This document shows positions 8,682 to 16,782 of a stretch of 30,567 bases of DNA, piece by piece (the stretch's first letter is position 1; every line of letters begins with the position of its first letter). The DNA lies in contig DAISJD010000027.1 in the NCBI GenBank assembly GCA_036821645.1, positions 1-30,567 on the forward strand, given 5' to 3'. The position numbers and the translations under genes are program-made. The notes beneath the pieces are model-generated. The model saw nothing but the letters and a program-made list of their open reading frames with translations, did not search any database and was not told the origin of the DNA. This stretch comes from DAISJD01 sp036821645. Lineage in GTDB: Bacteria; Pseudomonadota; Alphaproteobacteria; ATCC43930; CGMCC-115725.

Positions 8682-8713
8682 CCCTCTTTGGATCCTGTGC
8701 GACCCAAAGAGGG
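8682..8713 (+). terminator. Hairpin downstream of metK, no U-tract
   Basis: A perfect 10-bp stem (8682-8691 with 8704-8713) has a 12-nt loop and begins 10 nt after the metK stop. No T-run follows; it probably stabilises the 3' end or backs up the terminator that follows. Confidence 0.45.
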
Positions 8714-8741
8714 CATGCCGTCGCGTAGCCCCGTAACCGAC

Positions 8742-8771
8742 AAAAACCGCAGGTCGAAGCCTGCGGTTTTT
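8742..8771 (+). terminator. Strong intrinsic terminator of metK
   Basis: A perfect 12-bp stem (8742-8753 with 8760-8771) closes a 6-nt loop. It has a GC-rich core and an A5/T5 outer part, giving a canonical U-tract. Confidence 0.9.
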
Positions 8772-8799
8772 GCCGTTATACCGACGGATTCTTTATCTT
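8770..8799 (+). promoter_or_regulatory. Candidate promoter for trmB
   Basis: TTGCCG at 8770-8775 and TATCTT at 8794-8799 are 18 nt apart and sit between the metK terminator and the trmB ribosome-binding site. The -35 overlaps the terminator's T-tract. The match is moderate only. Confidence 0.35.
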
Positions 8800-8817
8800 G
8801 GTCTAGAGGATCCCCCC

Positions 8818-9582
8818 ATGACCGATCTCGATCAGGCCCCTTGCGAAGTTGGCCCCGAACCCCGCCGCCATGACCGCCTTCATGGACGCAGGCGCGGTCG
8901 GAAATTGCGCAAGGGACAGAGTGCGCTGCTCGACCAAGCGCTGCCCCGGCACCAAACGACGGTCGCTGAGATTGAACGCCAGGGCCATCAGGCTATTTTC
9001 GCGAGCCCCCGCCGTCAGATCTGGCTCGAAGTCGGTTATGGCGGGGGCGAGCATCTCAGTTGGCAGGCCCAGCAGAATCCCGAGGTCGGTCTCATCGGGT
9101 GCGAGATTTTTCAACAAGGGATCGTCAGTGCCTTAAAACATCTCGAATCAGCCAATATCGAGAATGTGCGCTTGGTCATCGACGATGCGCGTCTCGTCAT
9201 CGATGCTCTGGCCGACGCATCGATCGATCGCGCCTTCGTCCTGTTTCCCGATCCATGGCGCAAGGCGCGCCATCATAAACGGCGCTTCATTCAAAAAACC
9301 AATCTCGATGCCCTCGCGCGCATCATGGTCTGCGGGGCGGAATTGCGTGTCGGCACGGATCATGTCGATTATCTGCGCGCGATTCTCGCAGCACTGGTCG
9401 ATCATCCTGCCTTTACCTGGAGTGCCCGTGCCGAACAGGATTGGCGCGTTCGCCCGGACGATTGGCCGCAAACGCGCTACGAAGCAAAAGCGATCCGACA
9501 AGGCCGCCGCCCCGCCTTTCTACGTTTCATCCGCGTACCGCGCGGGACGGAACGTCCAGACTGGGCAGAAGGTTCCGTTTAA
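8818..9582 (+). CDS. trmB: tRNA (guanine-N7-)-methyltransferase
   Basis: TrmB methylates N7 of G46 in the variable loop of many tRNAs using S-adenosylmethionine. From the ATG at 8818, with an AGAGGA ribosome-binding site 7 nt upstream, the protein is 254 residues. The first 45 residues are polar and basic (HGRRRGRK), fitting tRNA contact. The SAM-binding motif is EVGYGGGEH at 71-79. The family-specific FPDPW motif is at 143-147, followed by a basic KARHHKRRF stretch that belongs to the catalytic/tRNA-binding surface. The last third ends in the usual PAFLRFIRVP-like strand. It is likely a single-gene unit: a terminator lies before it and a new promoter-like sequence lies before rimP. Confidence 0.95.
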   Translation: MTDLDQAPCEVGPEPRRHDRLHGRRRGRKLRKGQSALLDQALPRHQTTVAEIERQGHQAIFASPRRQIWLEVGYGGGEHLSWQAQQNPEVGLIGCEIFQQGIVSALKHLESANIENVRLVIDDARLVIDALADASIDRAFVLFPDPWRKARHHKRRFIQKTNLDALARIMVCGAELRVGTDHVDYLRAILAALVDHPAFTWSARAEQDWRVRPDDWPQTRYEAKAIRQGRRPAFLRFIRVPRGTERPDWAEGSV

Positions 9583-9661
9583 ACCCACCACCGGGGGATC
9601 GCCTGGGGATCGCCATGCGTCGCCATCAGATCGGAACGCAGTAGCCAACGCGTCGGAACGC

Positions 9662-9689
9662 TTGCAGTCTGGCGCAGGCACGCTATTAT
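9662..9689 (+). promoter_or_regulatory. Candidate promoter of the rimP-nusA-infB-pnp operon
   Basis: TTGCAG (9662-9667) and TATTAT (9684-9689) are spaced by 16 nt, with a good -10 match and a moderate -35. Transcription would start near 9696, about 130 nt before rimP and before the hairpin at 9728-9750. Confidence 0.55.
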
Positions 9690-9727
9690 GAGGGTCTGAT
9701 GTTTGTCTGATCGATTGTGTTTTTGGG

Positions 9728-9750
9728 GTGGGCCGGTGGCCCACTTTTTT
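9728..9750 (+). terminator. Intrinsic terminator-like hairpin in the rimP leader (possible attenuator)
   Basis: A perfect 7-bp GC-rich stem (9728-9734 with 9738-9744) with a GGT loop is followed by six Ts. Because the best promoter lies upstream and rimP downstream, it may be a leader attenuator for the operon. It could instead simply end trmB transcripts if the true rimP promoter lies after it. Confidence 0.75.
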
Positions 9751-9825
9751 GTTTCTGTGCCCAGGCAAAGTCAATCGGACTTATTTGTTCGCTATGCAGA
9801 TTATTGACAGTGGAAGGTACGCTTC

Positions 9826-10350
9826 GTGAGGGATACCGACATTATTGCCCGGCTGATTGCCCCATCCGTCGAAGGAATGGGTTTTCGTCTGGTCCGTGTC
9901 AGTTTCGGCGGCGGCAGTCGCCCCGTCCTGCAGATCATGGCAGAGCCCGCCGACGGCACGCCGATGACGGTCGAACATTGCGCCGATCTCAGTGGTGCCG
10001 TTTCGGCGATTCTCGATGTCGAAGATCCGATCGCCGTTGCCTATACGCTCGAAGTGACGTCTCCCGGCATCGACCGCCCTTTGATCACACGGGCCGATTT
10101 CACCCGTTTCGCCGGATTTGAGACGAAACTCGAACTCTCTCAGGCTTTTCAAGGCCGCAAACGGTTTCGGGGGCGCCTGATCGCGGGGGCCCCGCGGGAT
10201 CTCGTCCTGCTCGAAGAAGAAGGTGTGGTCTATAGCCTGCCCTTTGCCGACATCCTAAAAGCCAAACTCGTCCTGACCGATGACCTGTTGGCGGCGGCCG
10301 GCAATGATGCCCTGCCCCCGCCCGCCATCGATGATGGCACACCCCTCTAA
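9826..10350 (+). CDS. rimP: Ribosome maturation factor RimP
   Basis: RimP binds the 30S precursor and helps late maturation of the small ribosomal subunit. The 174-residue protein starts at a GTG at 9826, with an AAGG-type ribosome-binding site 8 nt upstream; an ATG start would lose the conserved N-terminal helix. The N-terminal domain carries the LEVTSPGIDRPL signature near 76-87, the most conserved part of the family. The C-terminal SH3-like (LSm-type) domain follows, from about 95 to 155. The acidic/proline-rich tail is typical of alphaproteobacteria. It is the first gene of the nusA-infB operon, the usual position for rimP, with 83 nt to nusA. Confidence 0.95.
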   Translation: MRDTDIIARLIAPSVEGMGFRLVRVSFGGGSRPVLQIMAEPADGTPMTVEHCADLSGAVSAILDVEDPIAVAYTLEVTSPGIDRPLITRADFTRFAGFETKLELSQAFQGRKRFRGRLIAGAPRDLVLLEEEGVVYSLPFADILKAKLVLTDDLLAAAGNDALPPPAIDDGTPL

Positions 10351-10433
10351 GTCCTTCTTCATTCAGTATCGTTTTTCACTCTCGCAAAACCCGTCAAACC
10401 GGGTTCAGCCTTGAAGCCAAAAAGAGACAGAGC

Positions 10434-11954
10434 ATGGAACATTCTCTCGCCGCCCGGCCCGAATTGCTGCAAGTCGCCGATATCGTTGCGCGTGAAAAGG
10501 GCATTGAGCGCGATGAAGTCCTAGAGGCCATGGAACAGGCCATTCAAAAGGCTGGGCGCTCGAAATATGGCCAGGAATATGATATTCGCGCCGAAATCGA
10601 CCGTAAAAATGGTGAAATTCGCCTGATGCGGTTTCGTGAAGTGGTGGAAATCATCGAGAATGAAGCAACGCATATCAGCCTGACGGAGGCCCGACTCCAC
10701 GATCCCGAGGCGCAGGTCGGCGACTTCATCACCGATCCACTGCCCCCGATCGATTTTGGGCGAATCGCCGCACAAACGGCCAAGCAGGTTATCGTCCAAC
10801 GGGTACGCGACGCGGAACGGCAACGGCAATTCAAGGAATTCAAGGATCGCTTGGGCGAAATCGTCAATGGCGTCGTCAAACGAGTCGAATTCGGCAATGT
10901 CGTGGTCGAATTGGGCCGCCCCGAAGCCATGCTGCGCCGGGACGAACTCTTGCCGCGCGAAACATTCCGCCAAGGCGAGCGGGTTCGCGCCTATATTTAC
11001 GACGTCCGTCCGGAACCGCGTGGGCCGCAAATTTTTCTCTCCCGCACCCATCCGCAATTCATGGTGAAACTTTTCGCCCAAGAAGTGCCGGAAATCTATG
11101 ATGGCATCATCGAAATCCGCGCCGTCGCCCGCGACCCCGGCAGCCGGGCCAAGATTGCCGTGATTTCGAACGACAGTTCGATCGATCCGGTCGGCGCCTG
11201 CGTCGGCATGCGGGGCAGCCGCGTACAAGCCGTCGTGGCCGAACTTCAGGGCGAAAAAATCGATATCATTCCCTGGTCGTCCGATCCGGCGACCTTTGTC
11301 GTCAATGCCTTGGCCCCAGCCGAAGTCGCTAAGGTCGTGCTGGATGAAGAAACCCGCCGGATCGAAGTTGTGGTGCCGGACGACCAATTGTCGCTCGCCA
11401 TCGGGCGGCGCGGTCAGAATGTCCGGTTGGCCTCTCAATTGACCGGTTGGGATATCGATATCCTGACCGAGGCCGAAGAAAGCGAACGCCGCACCGAAGA
11501 AGTGCGCTCGCGCAGCAATATGTTTATCACAGCCCTCGACGTCGATGATGTGATCGCCCATCTTCTCGTGACCGAAGGGTTCACCTCGGTCGAAGAAGTC
11601 GCCTATGTCGCCTTGGACGATCTCGCCGATATCGAGGGTTTCGACGAAGATGTCGCAGCCGAACTGCAAGCCCGCGCCCGCACATATCTCGAAGAACAGA
11701 ATAAAATCTTTGCCCAGCGCCGCCACGATCTTGGGGTTGATGACGCGTTGGCCACCTTCGAAGGATTGACCCCCGCCATCGTCGCCAAATTGGGCGAAAA
11801 CGGGATCAAGACCCTGGACGATCTGGCCGATCTCGCGGGCGATGAATTGATCGAATTGATCAAGGATACGGCAAAACTCAGCGAGGCAGAGGCCAATGCC
11901 ATCATCATGGCAGCCCGCGCCCACTGGTTTGACGCCGACGGCAACCCGGTCTGA
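10434..11954 (+). CDS. nusA: Transcription termination/antitermination protein NusA
   Basis: NusA binds RNA polymerase and nascent RNA, promotes pausing and intrinsic termination, and takes part in rRNA antitermination. The 506-residue protein shows the expected order. An N-terminal RNAP-binding domain (about 1-125) starts at MEHSLAARPELLQVAD. An S1 domain (about 130-200) contains GEIVNGVVKRVEFGNVVVELG. KH1 and KH2 domains (about 200-345) carry the GACVGMRGSRVQAV and AIGRRGQNVRLA loops. Two C-terminal helix-hairpin-helix repeats (about 370-500) are acidic, as in NusA proteins that bind the RNAP alpha C-terminal domain. The ATG at 10434 follows an AGAGA-type site. A 6-bp hairpin lies in the 83-nt gap upstream. 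The next gene starts within 20 nt of the stop, so the two are co-transcribed. Confidence 0.97.
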   Translation: MEHSLAARPELLQVADIVAREKGIERDEVLEAMEQAIQKAGRSKYGQEYDIRAEIDRKNGEIRLMRFREVVEIIENEATHISLTEARLHDPEAQVGDFITDPLPPIDFGRIAAQTAKQVIVQRVRDAERQRQFKEFKDRLGEIVNGVVKRVEFGNVVVELGRPEAMLRRDELLPRETFRQGERVRAYIYDVRPEPRGPQIFLSRTHPQFMVKLFAQEVPEIYDGIIEIRAVARDPGSRAKIAVISNDSSIDPVGACVGMRGSRVQAVVAELQGEKIDIIPWSSDPATFVVNALAPAEVAKVVLDEETRRIEVVVPDDQLSLAIGRRGQNVRLASQLTGWDIDILTEAEESERRTEEVRSRSNMFITALDVDDVIAHLLVTEGFTSVEEVAYVALDDLADIEGFDEDVAAELQARARTYLEEQNKIFAQRRHDLGVDDALATFEGLTPAIVAKLGENGIKTLDDLADLAGDELIELIKDTAKLSEAEANAIIMAARAHWFDADGNPV

Positions 11955-11970
11955 TGTGATCGCATCGCCC

Positions 11971-12657
11971 ATGACCGACCAAGACGGCTACACACCGACT
12001 CCCGGCCAAAACCCGGTCGATGACACCGTAGCGGCATCGATCCTGGGCGATGACGAGCCGGAAACCGGCCCACAGCGTCGGTGTATCGTAACGGGCGACA
12101 GGATCGATAAGGAAACCCTGATCCGGTTCGTCGTCGCCCCGGATGGGGCGCTCGTTCCCGATCTTGCCGGCACCTTACCGGGACGTGGATTATGGGTGAC
12201 TGCCAATCAGGCCCATGTGCGCGAGGCGGTCAAAAAACGGGCCTTCGATCGGGCCGCACGGCGTTCCGTGCGATTGCCGACGGAGACGGTCGATGCGTTC
12301 GTTATGCTGTTGGAACGCTTGCTCGCAACCCGCTGCGGCGAGATGATCGGTTTGGCGCGGCGTGCCGGTCTCGGTGTGTCGGGCTATGAAAAGGTGGCTC
12401 AGGCTCTGCGTCATGGTCGCACCGGCCTCCTCTTGGCGGCATCCGACGGGGCAGCGGGAGGGCGCGGCAAAATCGCCGCTCTGGGTCGGGATCTGCCGAT
12501 CGTCGATCTTATGAGTGCGGCCGAACTCGGTCATGCTTTTGGCCGCGATCATGTGGTTCATGCTATGATCAGCTCCGGCAAGCTTGCCGCCCGTTTGCGG
12601 CAGGAAGCCCGGCGCTTGAGCGGTTTTCGTATCAGCATCCCGCATGATGCAGGCTGA
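11971..12657 (+). CDS. ylxR: YlxR (DUF448)/L7Ae-like fused RNA-binding protein
   Basis: The 228-residue product joins two domains that are separate proteins (YlxR and YlxQ) in Firmicutes. Residues about 28-105 are the YlxR fold, with CIVTGDRID, RFVVAPDGALVPDL and the signature LPGRGLWV. Residues about 110-205 resemble L7Ae/L30e ribosomal-type domains, with MIGLARRAG near the start and SSGKLAARLRQEA at the end. Both kinds of domain bind structured RNA, and the genes lie between nusA and infB in many bacteria; the biochemical role remains poorly defined. I chose the ATG at 11971. An in-frame GTG at 11956, one base after the nusA stop, is a real alternative that adds five residues, and neither has a good ribosome-binding site. 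A 315-nt gap then separates it from infB. Confidence 0.88.
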   Translation: MTDQDGYTPTPGQNPVDDTVAASILGDDEPETGPQRRCIVTGDRIDKETLIRFVVAPDGALVPDLAGTLPGRGLWVTANQAHVREAVKKRAFDRAARRSVRLPTETVDAFVMLLERLLATRCGEMIGLARRAGLGVSGYEKVAQALRHGRTGLLLAASDGAAGGRGKIAALGRDLPIVDLMSAAELGHAFGRDHVVHAMISSGKLAARLRQEARRLSGFRISIPHDAG

Positions 12658-12972
12658 CACGCAAAGACAAGACCTGACAAAAGCATAAAGAATAGGGTAT
12701 AGCTGCGCGGTTGCATGCTGGTCAAAGCACGAAGAGGGAGACCCCACCCGACAATCCACTGGGTTCGAGGCGGGATCGATGTTTTTTCTTTGACACAAGA
12801 AGCCTTTGGCGCGCAACAACAGGGGCGATGTTTCTGATAAAATGCCATATCAGAACCGTTGCCTGGTTTTTCAAGGGCGGGTGCCCTCGTTTAGCAGGGC
12901 AAATCGTGCGCCACGCGCGTGGTGGCGAGATAGTGCGTTGAGCACTTGGTGGATGGACGGTACCGGGAAGAT
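12658..12972 (+). other. Structured intergenic leader before infB
   Basis: No gene is seen in these 315 nt. Elements in order: TTGACA at 12790-12795 without a good -10; an 8-bp hairpin (12832-12839 with 12848-12855); AGGGC at 12874-12878 that can pair with GCCCT at 12883-12887, which can instead pair with AGGGC at 12896-12900; a 6-bp hairpin (12909-12914 with 12922-12927); and a 5-bp hairpin (12932-12936 with 12942-12946). The ATG follows 27 nt later. In-frame TTG (12946) and GTG (12949) codons are possible alternative starts of IF-2. Confidence 0.55.
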
Positions 12973-15900
12973 ATGACGGATAATAACGAACAAGAGACCA
13001 AGCGTCCCCTCAGCCTCGCCAAACCAGGCGGTCGGTTGGAGCTGAAAAAGCCCGCCGAGTCGGCCCAGGTTCGGCAGAGCTTTTCCCACGGGCGCTCCAA
13101 GGCCGTCACGGTCGAGGTAAAAAAGAAGCGCGTGGTCGATCCGGTAGCACCAGCGCGCCTTGCCGCCGCACCAGCCGGATCGCCGCAAACGGCTGCACCA
13201 TCGACAGGTGCGCCGCCAACGGGTGCCTCACCGACATTGCCGCCTGCCGCCCAACGGCCTGATGACGCGGCGAGTGTACAGTCCGCGCCTGCCCGCCTCG
13301 ACTCGGTGAACGAGGCTGCACCCGTGGCAATCCCTGCTGCACCACCGCAAATCGTCGCGGTCGAGCCGCCGGCGGTATCGCCTGAACCAGTGTCGGTGCC
13401 AGCTGCGTCGGAACCGACTCAGGACGCTCTCACTTCTGTGGCGTCGAACGAGGACAGTAGTGTCCCCGCACACGAACCGGAGGCACCGGCCACAACTGCG
13501 GCAGAGCCGCCGCCAGTCAAACCGACGACCCAAGGCCCGCGCATGGTCGCCCCGCCGCCTGCAAATTATAAACCAACCGGAACGAGCCGCCCGGGTCAGG
13601 GACAGGCCGGGAAATCGGGTGGACAACAGACAAGCGGTAACAACCGGGCCACACAGAAAAACCCGACCCCACCAAGCAATCCCGGCACCTTGCGCCGCGG
13701 CCCCCAGCCGGGTCGCACCCTGACCGAGGAAGAACGTTTGGCGCGGGTCAAAGCATTGCAAGGGATGATTCGCGCCGACGAACAGGCCAAGCGACAGGCT
13801 GAAGTCGACACGATGCGCAAGGCGCGCGAAGAAATCGAACGGATGCGGCAGGAAGAAGAAGCCGCCCGCCGCAAAGCCGAGGAAGATGCCAAGCGCAGGG
13901 CAGAAGAAGAAGCCAAACGCAAGGCCGAAGAAGAAGCAAAGCGCAAGGCCGAAGAAGAAGCAAAGCGCGCCAAGTCCAAGGCGACATCGGCAAAGCCGGT
14001 CCCCCCTGCTGCTGCCCCCACGGTCGAAGAAGAGCCGACGGCAGAACGGACGACCAAGCCCGCCTCCACCAAGGGTGCACCGCCGCAAGGTGCCAAGACC
14101 AAGGTCCTTGGCGATCTCGATGCCGACGATACGCCCAAACGCGGCGGTGCCGGTGTCCGCGCCGCACCGCGCAAACCGGCGGTTGCCGCCCCTGCCAAGG
14201 TGGACCAACGCCGCCGTACCGGCAAGATGACCATCTCGCGTGCGCTCAGCGACGATGAAGGAGATCGGGTCCGGTCTTTGGCCTCTGTGCGCCGAGCCCG
14301 TGAACGGGAACGGCTGCGCCTGATGCAACAGGCCGAACAAGTCAAAGTCGTGCGCGATGTCGTGATTCCCGAAAGCATCACGGTGCAGGAATTGGCCCAA
14401 CGTATGGCCGAACGCGGCACAGATGTGGTTAAAACCCTGATGCGCATGGGTGTCATGGCGACACTCAATCAAGCGATCGATGCCGACACGGCTGAACTCG
14501 TCGTGACCGAGTTCGGGCATAATCTGAAACGGGTTGCCGATGCCGACGTTGAAATCGGCTTGAAACTCGACGATGCGCCCGACACGATCCTTCTGTCGCG
14601 TCCGCCGGTCGTCACCATCATGGGTCATGTCGATCATGGCAAAACCTCTCTCCTCGACGCGTTGCGCTCGACCGACGTCGCATCGGGCGAGGCGGGCGGC
14701 ATCACCCAACATATCGGTGCCTATCAGGTCGCCTTGAAGAACGATCGTAAGATCACCTTCATCGACACGCCGGGTCACCAAGCCTTCACCGCCATGCGGG
14801 CGCGCGGTGCCAACGTGACCGATATTGTCGTGTTGGTCGTAGCGGCCGATGACGGGATCAAAGACCAAACCATCGAAGCGATCCGCCATGCCAAGGCGGC
14901 CAATGCGCCGATCGTGGTTGCGATCAATAAATGCGATAAGCCGGGTGCTGACCCGAACCGGGTCCGCCAGGAATTGCTGCAACACGATATCGTTGTCGAA
15001 GCAATGAGCGGTGACGTCCTCGATGTCGAGGTGTCCGCCTTAAAGCGGACCAATCTCGACAAACTCGAAGAAGCGATCCTGCTGCAAGCGGAATTGCTGG
15101 ATCTTAAGGCCAACCCGATGCGTGAGGCCGAGGGCGTCATCATCGAGGCGAAACTCGAACGGGGACGGGGCCCGGTTGCCACGGTCCTGGTTCAACGCGG
15201 CACCCTGAAGGTCGGCGATATTTTCGTTGCCGGTGGCGAGTGGGGCCGGGTTCGTGCGCTGCTCGACGATAAAGGACAACAAGTCAAAGAAGCCACCCCC
15301 GGTCAACCGGTCGAAGTGCTGGGCCTAAACGGCACGCCGCTTGCTGGCGATGATTTCTCGGTTGTCGATTCGGAAAGTCGGGCTCGGGATATCACCGAAT
15401 TCCGTCAACGGCGCAAACGCGAAGCCGTGCATGTCGCTGGGGCGCGCGGCACCTTGGAAGAAATGTTCGCCCAGATCGCTTCTGGGACGGCGAAGGAATT
15501 GCCGGTCGTGGTCAAATCCGACGTCCAAGGCTCCTTGGAAGCGATCTTGGCCTCATTGCGCGGCCTCGGGACACCGGAAGTGGCCGTCCGTATCCTGCAT
15601 AGCGGCGTCGGCGGCATCAGTGAAAGCGACATCACCTTGGGGCGTGCCTCCAACGCCGTCGTGATTGGGTTCAATGTCCGGGCCAATCCCCAGGCCCGCG
15701 ATTTGGCCCGCCGGGACAATGTCGAGATTCGCTATTATTCGATCATCTACGATGTCATCGATGACATTAAGAAAATCCTGGAAGGCATGCTTTCGCCCAC
15801 CCTGCGCGAGGCGTTCCTTGGCAATGCCGAAATTCGTGAAGTTTATGAAATCACGAAAACCGGTAAGGTTGCCGGCTGTTACGTCACCGAAGGTGTCGTG

Positions 15901-16104
15901 CGGCGCGGTGCCAAGGTTCGGTTGTTGCGGGATAATGTGGTGATCCATGAGGGCACCTTGAAGACACTGCGTCGTTTCAAGGATGATGTGAAGGAAGTCA
16001 AAGACAATTACGAATGCGGGATGGCGTTCGAGAATTACTCCGACATTCAGGTCGGGGATATTATCGAATGCTTCGATGTCGAGGCGGTAGCGCGGGTGCT
16101 CTAA
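12973..16104 (+). CDS. infB: Translation initiation factor IF-2
   Basis: IF-2 is the GTPase that brings fMet-tRNA to the 30S subunit and promotes 50S joining. From the ATG at 12973 (GGGA site close upstream) it is 1043 residues. Residues 1-55 hold the conserved KRPLSLAKPGGRLELKK segment. Residues about 60-240 are low-complexity Pro/Ala-rich. Residues about 260-345 form a charged helical stretch with four KAEEEAKR-type repeats (300-331). The IF2_N-like domain is at about 465-520 (VQELAQRMAERGTDVVKTLM). The G domain has GHVDHGKT at 551-558, DTPGH at 598-602 and NKCD at 652-655, all intact. Domains II to IV follow, ending in the fMet-tRNA-binding region with NYECGMAFENY near the C-terminus. It is a full-length, apparently functional gene in its usual operon. 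An in-frame TTG at 12946 would add nine residues. Confidence 0.97.
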   Translation: MTDNNEQETKRPLSLAKPGGRLELKKPAESAQVRQSFSHGRSKAVTVEVKKKRVVDPVAPARLAAAPAGSPQTAAPSTGAPPTGASPTLPPAAQRPDDAASVQSAPARLDSVNEAAPVAIPAAPPQIVAVEPPAVSPEPVSVPAASEPTQDALTSVASNEDSSVPAHEPEAPATTAAEPPPVKPTTQGPRMVAPPPANYKPTGTSRPGQGQAGKSGGQQTSGNNRATQKNPTPPSNPGTLRRGPQPGRTLTEEERLARVKALQGMIRADEQAKRQAEVDTMRKAREEIERMRQEEEAARRKAEEDAKRRAEEEAKRKAEEEAKRKAEEEAKRAKSKATSAKPVPPAAAPTVEEEPTAERTTKPASTKGAPPQGAKTKVLGDLDADDTPKRGGAGVRAAPRKPAVAAPAKVDQRRRTGKMTISRALSDDEGDRVRSLASVRRARERERLRLMQQAEQVKVVRDVVIPESITVQELAQRMAERGTDVVKTLMRMGVMATLNQAIDADTAELVVTEFGHNLKRVADADVEIGLKLDDAPDTILLSRPPVVTIMGHVDHGKTSLLDALRSTDVASGEAGGITQHIGAYQVALKNDRKITFIDTPGHQAFTAMRARGANVTDIVVLVVAADDGIKDQTIEAIRHAKAANAPIVVAINKCDKPGADPNRVRQELLQHDIVVEAMSGDVLDVEVSALKRTNLDKLEEAILLQAELLDLKANPMREAEGVIIEAKLERGRGPVATVLVQRGTLKVGDIFVAGGEWGRVRALLDDKGQQVKEATPGQPVEVLGLNGTPLAGDDFSVVDSESRARDITEFRQRRKREAVHVAGARGTLEEMFAQIASGTAKELPVVVKSDVQGSLEAILASLRGLGTPEVAVRILHSGVGGISESDITLGRASNAVVIGFNVRANPQARDLARRDNVEIRYYSIIYDVIDDIKKILEGMLSPTLREAFLGNAEIREVYEITKTGKVAGCYVTEGVVRRGAKVRLLRDNVVIHEGTLKTLRRFKDDVKEVKDNYECGMAFENYSDIQVGDIIECFDVEAVARVL
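13870..13965 (+). repeat. Four tandem 24-nt repeats within infB
   Basis: Four 24-nt units encode the octapeptide (R/K)KAEE(E/D)AK, at residues 300-331 of IF-2. The last two units (13918-13941 and 13942-13965) are identical at the DNA level, a likely site of copy-number change by slippage. Confidence 0.85.
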
Positions 16105-16256
16105 TCACCCCGCCCGCGGGCGATCGGCTAGCAGTATCGAAAGGGACGCATCAGAGGATTTTTCCGGGGCGTGTCTTGCGAGACAAACTGAAATGAGTGG
16201 TACGGTTGTGCTTTGTCAAAGAACCGCATAAGACCGTGCCAAGGAAATGCGACCAG

Positions 16257-16300
16257 CACCATTTTTTCTACAAATCTTTGATTTGAGAGAAAAAATGGTG
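16257..16300 (+). other. Long AT-rich two-part hairpin in the infB-rbfA gap
   Basis: A perfect 13-bp outer stem (16257-16269 with 16288-16300) encloses a 6-bp inner stem (16271-16276 with 16280-16285, TTT loop). GTTTTG follows the 3' arm. It ends 29 nt before the rbfA start. Possible roles are an attenuator or partial terminator, an RNase III processing site, or a temperature-sensitive structure; the sequence alone does not decide. The rest of the 225-nt gap holds no gene. Confidence 0.75.
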
Positions 16301-16329
16301 TTTTGTCGCGACTGTATTTGGACAAAACC

Positions 16330-16782
16330 ATGACACGACGCCATACCGCCAAAGGCCCAACCCAGCGGCAGCTTCGGGTAGGTGAAGAAGTGCGCCATCT
16401 GTGCGCCCAATATTTGATGCGTGGAGAATTGCACGATCCTGCCCTGCAATCGCGCACGATTACCGTGACGGAGGTTCGGGTCAGTCCCGACCTGCGCAAT
16501 GGCACCGTCTTCGTCGTGCCTCTAGCTGGCGATCACGAAGTCGAAATTTTGGCTGGCTTGAAACGTGCTGCCCCCCATCTGCGCGGTCTCTTGGCAAAGG
16601 ATATGGCGTTGCGGACGGTACCGGCCCTGACCTTTGAAATCGATCGGAGTTTCAACCATGCGCAGCGTATCGGCGAAATTCTGAATCGCCCCGATGTCGC
16701 GCGCGATCTGACCGGTGCCCTCTATGAAACGGATGGATTGGACCCAACCGACCCATCCCCCACCCCCGATGAGCCGCTTTAA
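16330..16782 (+). CDS. rbfA: 30S ribosome-binding factor A
   Basis: RbfA binds the free 30S subunit near helix 1 of 16S rRNA and helps its maturation; in E. coli it is needed for growth in the cold. The ATG at 16330 gives a 150-residue protein starting MTRRHTAKGPTQRQLRVGEE. The family KH-like fold is supported by QLRVGEEVRHL, the TVTEVRVSPDLRNGTVFV strand region (about 45-62) and the C-terminal FEIDRSFNHAQRIGEIL motif (about 106-122). A TTG nine codons upstream is in frame but falls beside the hairpin and is unlikely. The ribosome-binding site is poor, so translation may depend on the leader structure. The stop codon shares one base with the truB start (TAATG), indicating translational coupling. 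Confidence 0.93.
   Translation: MTRRHTAKGPTQRQLRVGEEVRHLCAQYLMRGELHDPALQSRTITVTEVRVSPDLRNGTVFVVPLAGDHEVEILAGLKRAAPHLRGLLAKDMALRTVPALTFEIDRSFNHAQRIGEILNRPDVARDLTGALYETDGLDPTDPSPTPDEPL

Noticed and set aside
8802..8815. TCTAGAGGATCCCC, identical to part of a common cloning polylinker.
   Set aside because: It continues into a natural ribosome-binding site and the trmB start with the right spacing. A 14-nt match can occur by chance, and no other vector sequence is present.
9594..9614. A 10-bp direct repeat (GGGGATCGCC twice) after trmB.
   Set aside because: Short, GC-rich and without other context; likely chance.
12755..12780. GGTTCGAGGC, which looks like a tRNA T-loop.
   Set aside because: The flanking bases do not form a 5-bp T-stem, and no acceptor or anticodon arms can be found.
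13228..14985. A 585-codon open frame antisense to infB, and similar long antisense frames over gdhB (913-2043, 3211-4323), metK (7544-8743) and nusA (10521-11972).
   Set aside because: They lie opposite well-conserved genes, have no family resemblance or ribosome-binding site, and arise from the codon bias of GC-rich coding DNA.
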